Under the pieces are notes generated by a model. It made no database searches, had not been told where the DNA came from, and was given only the letters and a program-made list of their open reading frames with translations. Position numbers and translations under genes: made by a program. 64,000 bases of DNA, taken from positions 30,153,383 through 30,217,382 of the forward strand of contig OY743188.1 of the NCBI GenBank assembly GCA_963555705.1, in the 5' to 3' direction. This document shows positions 55,674 to 64,000 of this stretch, one piece after another. The DNA comes from Ligustrum vulgare. Lineage: Eukaryota; Streptophyta; Magnoliopsida; Lamiales; Oleaceae. Numbering within the stretch: position 1 is the first letter of the stretch; each line of letters begins with the position of its first letter.

Positions 55674-58600
55674 CAGGGGAATGCATTTTGGAGGCTGGTG
55701 AGGAACTTACTTAAAACACCAAACCAAGAACAAGTTGATTGTCAACGTCCAAAGCCTATTCTGCTTGATACTGGTGAAATGAAATTGCCTTACGATTGGG
55801 CGGTAAGTTACCACAGTGGTATTGGTTATTTTCTGTTATGGTTTGATTTTGCAAAGGAAAGCAAATTGCTATCCAAAGAACGTCAATCTCTTCTATATAA
55901 GTAATAGTAAACTTCTTTTACATGATGTATAAACAGCATGATCCTGAAATGTTAGCAGTTAGAGTTCCGTTATCTAGAATTCCTGAATAGGTGTCACGTA
56001 TTTAAGGCAGATGTTTCCATAGAAATTTTCGTTTTAATTGATAATTCAATGCAAGTAGGCAAGCTCCGTATGCACCAATCGATGAGATTAGATCATTAGA
56101 GTGCATGAGAACACTAATTTGAATATATTGTTGTAATAAAACCTTTCTGTTTGCTCTGAGATCATACCATTGTATATTTCTGTTTTATTTTCTTAAAAGC
56201 AAAAAACGCCAACTATTTATGATCAAGGCTGACAAAATTTAGCTGCTATTACATAATGGGTAAGAATAGAATAAGCCCCTGTTTGGCCCCAGTTTTTGGT
56301 AAGTTTTTTTGGTTTCTTGAAGAATGCATGGTTTAAAATTGATTGAAAAGTCAAATATTGTAAGCTTAATTAAGAATGGATGGTTGAGACTGAGTGTTTT
56401 AAAAACTTGGTTCTCAAAAATTGGGGCTTGAACAGGGGCTAAGTGGGGAATGATTAGAAACAGAAATAGGAGATATTGTCAGAGTACTCTATTCCACATC
56501 ATTATACAGTGGAGTTGAACAGCTATTTCTTATCCAGGTGGAATCTAATATCATTTGGATTAATAGAGCATGTTTGGCTATAAAATATAAAAATGGAAAT
56601 ACTCTTCTGGAAATAAGTTTTTGAAGTAACTCAAAAAATTATTTAAGTATATTTCACTTCTCTTTAAGCTTAGCCAAGCATGCTCTATGTTGATTTTTCT
56701 TCCTCGTAACCATAGTTGAGATTATCTTGGCTCAGCCTTGGTAATAATACCAGGAAAATGGTGCCTAAATCTTGTGATTCTCTCAAAGGGAAACAAATAA
56801 TTGATGGAAAGTTGACCTCTCGTTATGAATTTGCTGAATAGATAAAATAGTATTCATAGATGCTTGGAAGTCATCTAATAAATTTCTAAAAAATCATTTT
56901 CTCCTATCGACTCTTATACTTCTGTACAGAGATTGATGATAATTTGGTTTCTCCATTTGGTTTTGCAGCCTGCAATACTTCCAGTCCAGATTCTGAGGAT
57001 TGGGCAGCTGGTCATTCTCAGTGTACCCGGAGGTATTTATTTTTAGCTTCAATACCACACTTGTCCATTTATATGATTGAACTAGCTGTACACGTGCTGT
57101 TCTTATTTTTATGCTCTCAAAAGTTCCATAAAATTTAAGTCCATCAAAAATTTAGCACGGATTTCCTTCAGTAAAAATATACTATATTTTCTTATTATCC
57201 TAAGATGAGTAAACATTTGAAGGTATTTTTTATGATGACCAATATTTTATTGTTCATGAATGTTGACCTCGTGATTTTACACGACAGAATTCACAACGAT
57301 GTCTGGAAGACGGCTCCGAGACGCCGTGAAAACAGTTCTCACAAGTGGAAGTAGCAAAGAATTTGATGCAAATGTTCATGTAGTAATAGCGGGCCTGACG
57401 AATACATACTCCCAATATGTAACAACATTCGAGGAGTACCAGATGCAGAGATACGAGGTCAGTGACTTGATCATAATAAGAAGACAGTAAACAGTATGTG
57501 GTCCAAAATTTTACAGAATGAAATGAACTTCAAAAGCTAGTCGACAACCATTGCTGTAATGTTGAATTATTGACTCTGGTAAACTAGAAAAATTAACTCT
57601 ACGAACACATTTGAAAATTACCTCAGGCCAATTAAGACTGGCAATTATATATGTTGCAAGAGTTGGAGATTTTCCTCTAATATACCGGAGCTAGCTAGTA
57701 TCCAATTTGTGTATATAACAATGTGATGGATCTGAAGAAACTGAAAATTTGTTGTATTTTGGAGAACTAAAATTAACTCTTAGGGTATGTTTGATTAGGT
57801 AAAATTTTCCATGGAAAAAGAAAATATTTTCCTACTTCCTCACTTTTTGGTGTTTGATTGCAAAGATTTGGTATGGAAAAAATTTTCCTACTTCCTTCTT
57901 CACGCTCTCATTTTTTTGTATTTTGTGGAAATTTTTTTTTTTTTGTTTGGTAAAGAAAAGATTTTCCATGTAACATGGAAAATTATTTTCGCTACGTTTG
58001 ATCAATTTTTTTGTTGTTAATTGACTTATTTTTTTTTCAAAAAATAATATTATAATTATCAAGTACAAATGTGTTTTAAAAAAATAAAAAATAAAAAAAA
58101 ATTAATAAAATAGCTAAAATTTATTTTATTTGCCATGGAAAATAATGTCAATCAAACAACAATACTTGAAAAATTCCTCACTTTTTTCAACTAGAAAATC
58201 AAATTAATCAAACATTTCAATTCATATTTTCCACAAAAATAATTTTTATACAAATATTTTCCTTGGAAATTTTTTTCTTTCTACCCATTTTTCATCATCG
58301 CAATCAAACACACCCTTAGTGAGTATAAAAATTCACCTAGATAAATTTCTCACCTATATTTGATTGCAATCCATGACATGTTTTCATCCTTTCCAGGGTG
58401 CCTCAACACTATTTGGTCCATATACTCTCAGTGCCTACATTCAGGAGTTCAAAAAGCTTGCAGCAGCCCTTATCAGTGGACAACCCCTGCAGTCGGGCCC
58501 CCAACCCCCAGATCTGCTAGACAAGCAAATAAGCTTACTAACACCAGTCGTGGTGGATGCAACTCCTCTCGGTGTAAAATTTGGTGACGTTAGCGTTGAT

Positions 58601-58945
58601 GTACCCAAGAACTCGACTTTCAAGAGAGGTGACAATGTAACAGTTGTTTTCTGGTCAGCGAACCCAAGAAATGACCTCATGACTGAAGGTACATTTGCTC
58701 TCGTGGAGATTCTTCAAGGGAAGGATTCCTGGGTTCCTGCTTATGATGATGACGATTTTTGCCTCCGGTTTATTTGGTCGAGACCTGCTAAACTTAGTCC
58801 TCTAAGTCATGCAACCATAGAATGGAGAATACCACGAACAGTTGCTTCAGGTGTGTATAGGTTAAGACATTTTGGTTCTGCCAAGAGTCTTCTGGGGTCA
58901 ATCAATCATTTTACAGGTGCTTCAAGTTCTTTTGTTGTGGCTTGA
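52113..58945 (+). CDS. NCER: Neutral ceramidase, nine coding exons, intact
   Basis: Exons: 52113-52429, 52738-52946, 53905-54249, 54879-55119, 55302-55572, 55677-55802, 56969-57032, 57288-57457 and 58397-58945. All have GT-AG borders and total 2292 bases, giving 763 residues, about the family length. The enzyme cleaves the amide bond of ceramide to sphingoid base and fatty acid. It starts MMARSLQVIWFPILLLLLLE, a signal peptide. The zinc-site His motif SGIHTHAGPGG is at about 119-129, FNWFATHGTSMSRTN lies in exon 3, and the catalytic Ser motif NCGDVSPN is at about 331-338 (Ser336 by count). Exon 9 ends in the C-terminal Ig-like domain. No stop, frameshift or missing key residue was seen. Introns 6 and 8 carry MITEs. 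A Helitron ends 51 bases beyond the stop codon. Confidence 0.95.
55640..55670. repeat. (CT)n microsatellite at the intron 5 acceptor
   Basis: A CT run directly forms the polypyrimidine tract before the CCACAG acceptor of exon 6. Confidence 0.9.
56275..56439. mobile_element. PIF/Harbinger (Tourist-like) MITE in ceramidase intron 6
   Basis: 165 bp with ends GCCCCTGTTTGGCCCC / GCCCCTGTTCAAGCCCC in inverted orientation and TAA on both sides (56272-56274 and 56440-56442). Confidence 0.88.
57783..58315. mobile_element. PIF/Harbinger (Tourist-like) MITE in ceramidase intron 8
   Basis: 533 bp with ends GGGTATGTTTGATTAGG / GGGTGTGTTTGATTG and TTA on both sides (57780-57782 and 58316-58318). Same family as the MITE at 39336-39841, sharing 'ttttccatggaaaa' blocks. 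Its right end is 81 bases before exon 9. Confidence 0.88.
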
Positions 58946-59008
58946 GACCAAGATATTCATCTTCCAATCTGCATCTATGTTATCATCATGTAATAACTAG
59001 TTTTTTCA

Positions 59009-59025
59009 CCCGTGCGATGCACGGG
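59009..59025 (-). terminator. Helitron 3' terminal hairpin
   Basis: 17-base GC-rich palindrome 8 bases before the CTAG end; the signal that ends rolling-circle transfer. Identical to that at 406-422. Confidence 0.88.
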
Positions 59026-59410
59026 ATTACCATTCATGTTGATGATTTCGATGAAAATTCATTCAGAAGTGTTGATTATACAATCATTTTAAATAAAAAA
59101 CATAAGACTTGAAACATTATGTTAGAAATTCTATTACGAATGTTACGGAATCATCAAGAATACTTCATAAGAAAAGATGTCTAATGGTATAATTTTTGAA
59201 TGCAAAAAAGTAATAATTTATGCTCAGTTTGTAAGGCATATAACTGAACAGGTTTTCATTAGGGATTGTTGGGTGGGAATATATTTAGAATGCAAAAGTT
59301 CATTGTGACTATAATTGTTAATAATGAAAATAGTATTTGAATACTAATAGTTGCACATATGATATTTTTAAATACAATCCAACATGTGAGAGTATCCAGA
59401 AATGACGTGA
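59026..59410 (-). other. Helitron 3' untranslated region
   Basis: AT-rich sequence between the helicase stop and the terminal hairpin. On the plus strand it contains AATAAA at 59092-59097, a candidate poly-A signal for the ceramidase gene. Confidence 0.4.
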
Positions 59411-61074
59411 TTAATTCAAATTTTGAAAAACTTCTTTGAATACAACATTTGTAGTTGAATTGGATGATCTTCCATCTTGATCGCAAGTAAGTATCTTCAA
59501 CCCTGAACGATTTGTAATCCTAGAGACTGCAACATAAAGTTGACCGTGACTGAAAACAGGCTTTTTCAAATACAACCCTACATGTGATAGGGATTGACCT
59601 TGACTTTTGTTGATAGTCATAGCATACGACACAATCAATGGATATTGCCTTCTTTGAAATCTAAAGGGTAGTCTTGGATCTGATGGGGTTAAAGTCATTC
59701 TTGGTATGAACACTTTATGTCCTGCATTACTTCCCGTGATGACCTTAGCTTCCAAAATATGTTGTCCCAGTTTTGTTATGACCAGTCTGGTTCCATTGCA
59801 CAATCCAGCAGAATGATCAATATTTCTTAACAACATAACAGGAGTACCAACCTTCAACATCAACTCATGATTAGGTACACCAGAACATCTTATACTATTC
59901 AAGAACTCCGGAGTATGTAAATCATTCAAAAAATCAATACTGGAATCTGATCTGGAAGCTGCATCAGAACTGAAATATGTATTTCCCTCTGTTTCATTAA
60001 GAGAAACCATGTAATCATTAATTGTCTCAACAACCTCCAAAGTTGGGGCCAAAATGGCTCTTTCTTGTAAATATGCAAGATCGTTGACTCTTTCAGAGAA
60101 GTTTGGATATGTATTCTCCACTATTGAGGCAACTAAATTGTCTGTCCCTTTTATCAATAAGTCATCAGGTATTTCAATCAAAGCATGTCCATCATTTGGC
60201 CCACCAATTGTACCATCTCCAATACTTGAAATCCAAGCTGAGAAGGATTTTAACTCTTCAGGATCAATGTATGAGTTTGGCCTTTGGAGCCTCATATTCT
60301 TCGTCAATTTCAAGACTTTACAATGTTGCCATAAGTATGAGGAGTTAATAGTTGCAAGCACGATATCTTGCCTGGTACCCTTGGGAATGACCGTCAATAT
60401 TTGTCTAAAATCTCCTCCAAAAACAACTGTTTTACCTCCAAACGGTTGTGTGAAGCTTAGTGGATTGTTAAATCTTAATATATCCCTCATGGTCCTGTCC
60501 AACGCTTCAAAACAATATCTATTCATCATAGGAGCTTCGTCCCAAATGATAAGATCAGTTTTGACGATTAGCTCAGCGAGAGGACTACCCTGTTTGATGT
60601 TGCAGGTTGAATCTTCGGTGGGAGTTAGAGGAATAGCAAATCTAGAATGAGCTGTTCTACCGCCTGGTAGAAGAAGAGATGCTATACCACTTGACGCCAC
60701 AGTAAGTACAATCTTTCCCTTATATCGTATTGCTGCAGATAGTGTTTTCCATACAAATGTCTTTCCTGTACCTCCATATCCATAAAGGAAGAAAACCCCA
60801 CCACCACCCTTATCCACAGCATGAATGATTGTTTCATAGACATTTCGTTGCTCATTCGTTAAATTCAATACAAATCTACCATGTTCTTCTGCCAAAGTGC
60901 GTACGTCGTAATGCAACTCATCTTGGATTAGCCTATTTTGGCGAACAGATAGATCAACAACCAACGGGAAAGGCATGGTTGGAAAATCACGCAAACTTTT
61001 CCCAGTACTCCGCAATATTTTCTCAATCTCTGCTAGAGTATAATCTTTTAATTCATCGTCACTGAGTTCCAAAT
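59411..61074 (-). pseudogene. Helitron RepHel, helicase exon (PIF1-type)
   Basis: An open frame of 553 codons from Met at 61072, in one long exon. Motifs: Walker A FLYGYGGTGKTFVWK (about residues 95-109), Walker B DLIIWDEAPMMN, VVFGGDFRQIL, and the C-terminal TINKSQGQSLSHVGLYLK and LYVAVSRI, the PIF1/Helitron superfamily-1B set. By comparison with intact elements the exon should begin ATTTGGAACTC at 61074 after an AG acceptor, but the two bases before it read AA, so the splice site is lost. The helicase unwinds donor DNA during rolling-circle transposition. Confidence 0.88.
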
Positions 61075-61168
61075 TTGTATGTGAATAGATATTAAACAGT
61101 GCAATTAGAATTATTAAATTTTATGTATTAAAATTATACTTTATATAACGAATAGGAGAATGTATTAC

Positions 61169-62385
61169 CTTTATGCTGTAAAATGTTGCGTAGCCTATAC
61201 TGAATGTCATCTGATAAGTATGGCCAGCACTCTTCCCATACAAATTCAGGCCTTGAAAGAGAATCAGAATATAACAACGTTGCAAACAACATTCTTAAAT
61301 AGTTTGCAGATCCCCAGTGGCTTGCTTCAACTATTCCGTCTACATACTCTTTGTCATCATCCAACAAACCTAGAGCGTAGCAAGCATCTCTGAATGAATT
61401 ATATTGAACATTATTAATGCACTTCGTATCTTCATAACTTGTTGGTCCTCGAACTATGTTAAGTAAAATCCTCAAATAATACTGTTCCCCAGATCCAGGA
61501 GGCACATAAAAAATACGTCCAATTGAAAATCCCTGCTTCCGTGGATGCCACTCCCTCAAGGACTGCTTCCATACAAATTTAGTTGGGAACTCTGCATACC
61601 TTAAAGACCTTGCATCAGGGTATTTACGGTTTGCTTCCATCCATCCTAAGAACATTGATGAATTCACTGTAGGCCTATTGATGACATCATCTATTGCATC
61701 AGAATCTGAGAAAATAACATTTACTCATTCGGAAGATGAAAATGCAATCTTTCAACTGGAGGATCTCTGTAATGAATATCAAATCCAATTATTCTCCAAG
61801 CAGCCTCACACGGTGAGATGTACCGACAATCATAGTACATATTTATTTCATCAACCTGACTTTCCACAGCATTATCTTCGGTGCTCCGATAAAATGTTGC
61901 AGTAACACGATCATGACCTTTGTTGACATATTTGAAGAGATACTTTATGGACCTGGATTGATTGCACCATTCAACGTTAATATGAGCACCGTATTTCAAA
62001 AGTAAAAAGCGATTATGTGGCACCACATATCTATTATCCAACTCAATCCCATTTTTTTTAATTGTTCTACCGTTGTCCCTCCTCCGGTAAATTGGATAAC
62101 CATCTTCATCAACAATAGTGCAATCTACGTACATCTTGGGAAAATGTTTAGAGCATTTTCCATCCAACATACATGGAGAATTTTTTTTCAAGGTGCCACA
62201 GGGACCATGCATCATCAAATTTTTCACTGTGTTGTAGTACACAGGATCAGTAGCCTCATCAGGAATTTCGGCTGAAATGATCTTATCAATATCTTGACCA
62301 GATGGATATTTGTCTTCTTGGTATAGAAAGAGTAATATGTGTGAATGTGGCAAACCACGTTTTTGGAACTCGATTGTGTATATAA
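61169..62385 (-). pseudogene. Helitron RepHel, Rep catalytic exon
   Basis: Starts after a CCAG acceptor with VIYTIEFQKRGLPHSHILLF. The PHSH here is the HUH metal-binding motif of the rolling-circle Rep. The Y2 nicking motif follows as IKYLFKYVNKGHDR, with both Tyr present. A one-base frameshift near 61727 separates the block ending VERLHFHLPNE from the following INRPTVNSSMFLGWMEANRK. Ends at a GTAATA donor at 61168-61167. Confidence 0.85.
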
Positions 62386-62483
62386 CTGGTAGACAAATTG
62401 AGTACTATATTCAAGATGAATCGTATAAAAAAAATTAATTTATTGAAATGACACATAACTAAATTATGGATATATAAATTTAC

Positions 62484-63408
62484 CTGCTTTGACTCTTCCA
62501 AAAATTTTGTTTACTCTAAGATCTCTTATCAAATGGTCCAACTTCACCTTGAATATTCTGCAAAGTATGTCTGGTCGATCCTCAGGTTTTAAAGCTCTTT
62601 GTTCAACAAAACGCACAATCTCTGGCCACTTCGGATTACATGTAAATGTAATGAATAGGTCAGGATAACCAGCCCACTTACATATTGCCATTGCATCTTG
62701 ATAATTCTGGACCATGTATCGTGCTCCACCGGTAAAAGATGAGGGCAGAATCACACGCTTTCCTTGAGAAGAAGGATTTGTTTCACCTCGTAAAATTGCT
62801 TCCGTCAAACCTCTATACATATCAGATCTAAGATTTTTCTGATTAGCACGTATATAAGATAAACGTGAAGATTCGACCATTGTGTATGCATCGACTATGA
62901 ATTGCTGGAACAACCTTCTACCCAATAAAATAGTCGAAGACTCACATTCTCTTTCTTGTAATCTGTAAGAAAAAACTCTCTCATTGTAATGTTCTTCCTT
63001 CTATTCGAAGGAGTTGTATTATAGTACCTCAAGGGAACGTCTTCCCGATATCCATCCTCCCCATACGGGAAAAGCAACGGATACTGAAGACCAAGATATG
63101 AAGCATTCAACTCATTAATTCTCTTCAGTTGCCCGGTTTTTGTTTCCACTATAATATCCCTATCGGCTGGTGATGTTTCAAAGTCTCCAACAATTAATGC
63201 TGCAACTTCTGAGACTGATGGAAGATTATACCTTCTACCATCTTGTTCTCTCCTTCCAATGAGCCTTAACTTTAGATCAGAGGAAACATGTTCACGAATT
63301 GTGTCCCTTACCATTCGAAATGATTTCACTAACACATTGTGCTCATCAAGCATTAACTTCAAATCAGAAACAATATCGGCATGAAGCTTGTTGATGTCGG
63401 CATTACGA
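62484..63408 (-). pseudogene. Helitron RepHel, Helitron_like_N exon
   Basis: Begins SRNADINKLHADIVSDLKLM, passes LNASYLGLQYPLLFPYGEDG (the conserved Helitron N-terminal domain motif) and MREFFLTDY, then shifts frame near 62960 into GRRLFQQFIVDAYTMVESSR and FITFTCNPKWPEI. Ends KIFGRVKA at a GTAAAT donor. Apart from the single frameshift the exon is well preserved. Confidence 0.83.
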
Positions 63409-63524
63409 CTGGGATAGACATAAAATACAACATTATTAGGGTGGACATAAAATACAACATTATTAGTATTTGGAACAAAGTTTATTAAACTTACAAACAA
63501 AAGAAATCTAGCTATGATACTTAC
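63409..63524 (-). other. RepHel intron with a 26-base tandem duplication
   Basis: Bounded by GTAAG and CCCAG. Within it the unit beginning 'ggtggacataaaatac' occurs twice in tandem near 63412-63465. Confidence 0.7.
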
Positions 63525-63967
63525 CACAAAGCTTGAATTCTATTTGGTACTTCATTGTCAGTGTCATAGATATAGAGCTGAGCAAACTTTGGCGGGCAAC
63601 CTTCAAGAGGTAGCAAACTTCCAATTACATGATAATTTTGACCATGCATCCGAAATACTGGAGGTCCATTTCCTTTATTTATATTTGAATCAATCTTTCC
63701 ACCCATGGACGTGAAAGAAAATATTGTATTGTATAGTCGAATGTTTTCAAGGAAATGCTTGCTTTTCTGGCTTGCACCATGTATTAATTCATTCAAGACC
63801 TGCGGAGGATTTTGCATCTTAGGTAGTTCTACCTTCCCTTGCATGCAGCACAAAGAGAACTTTGGCTTCAATGTATTATTATAATGCTTGCCAATCCTCT
63901 CATCATACCAAAATGACGCACCACAATATTGACAATTGTGGACAGGATCACCAATATCCCAATAATC
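63525..63967 (-). pseudogene. Helitron RepHel, N-terminal zinc-finger exon (partial gene)
   Basis: After a TGCAG acceptor it reads YWDIGDPVHNCQYCGASFWY, then LKPKFSLCCMQGKVELPKMQ, FSFTSMGGKIDSN, HVIGSLLPLEG and KFAQLYIYDTDNEVPNRIQA. This is the conserved Helitron N-terminal region with a Cys-rich finger. No lesion in this exon. Upstream exons lie outside the window. Confidence 0.83.
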
Positions 63968-64000
63968 TGCATAAAAAAAAATGATCTTTTTTATTGCACA

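Larger units (their letters stand above)
58997..64000 (-). mobile_element. Protein-coding Helitron (3' part, runs off the window)
   Basis: On the minus strand the element ends with hairpin CCCGTGCATCGCACGGG (59009-59025), 8 bases, then CTAG (58997-59000), followed by a host T, the standard Helitron 3' end and target. It encodes the RepHel protein from beyond 64000 down to 59411. The 5' end lies outside the window. Confidence 0.9.

Overview
This window is nuclear DNA of a plant, most likely a eudicot. It is AT-rich and gene-poor, the genes have GT-AG introns, and it is packed with plant transposon families: Copia and Ty3/Gypsy retrotransposons, CACTA, Mutator, hAT, PIF/Harbinger and Stowaway elements, and Helitrons. 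Only one host gene reads intact from end to end, a neutral ceramidase in nine coding exons at 52113-58945. The other host genes seen are three broken members of the PAR1 (photoassimilate-responsive protein 1) family and a scrap of a signal peptide peptidase-like gene carried inside a CACTA element. The species cannot be named from the sequence.

Layout. 1-4258: a non-coding dispersed repeat holding a 2.5 kb non-autonomous Helitron, which itself holds a Stowaway MITE. 5521-6532: a Mutator-like MITE. 6764-15576: an old Copia element (B) on the minus strand, cut by a younger Copia (A, 7013-11049, target duplication ACATT) and by a CACTA element (11587-13790, target duplication TTG) that carries the host-gene scrap. 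15577-18852: a Mutator transposase pseudogene split by a hAT fragment and another dispersed repeat. 18905-21860 and 34738-46735: two copies of a segmental duplication, each with one PAR1 pseudogene. Between them sits a long decayed CACTA element (22121 to about 32480) with TNP2-type and PTTA-type genes, the latter hit by a solo LTR.

The second duplication copy was inflated by a solo LTR in PAR1 exon 1 and by a hAT element (37513-44453). A Gypsy-type element (38425-44365) landed inside the hAT element, and a PIF/Harbinger MITE lies inside the Gypsy element. 46600-49731: upstream duplicated sequence, a dyad-rich CACTA-like region and a second Mutator-like element. 49732-58945: the ceramidase gene with two intronic MITEs. 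58997-64000: the 3' part of a protein-coding Helitron, running off the window and ending 51 bases beyond the ceramidase stop codon.

Because the PAR1 segment is duplicated, each copy supplies the empty site for insertions in the other. Target duplications and frame continuity across insertions let much of the insertion order be read directly. The observation I find most unusual is that four unrelated retroelement or repeat families each carry, in non-coding sequence, pairs of short perfect or near-perfect dyads. The spacing within pairs is regular, about 20 bases in three families and 37 in the fourth, and the pairs are themselves repeated, while the dyad sequence differs between families.
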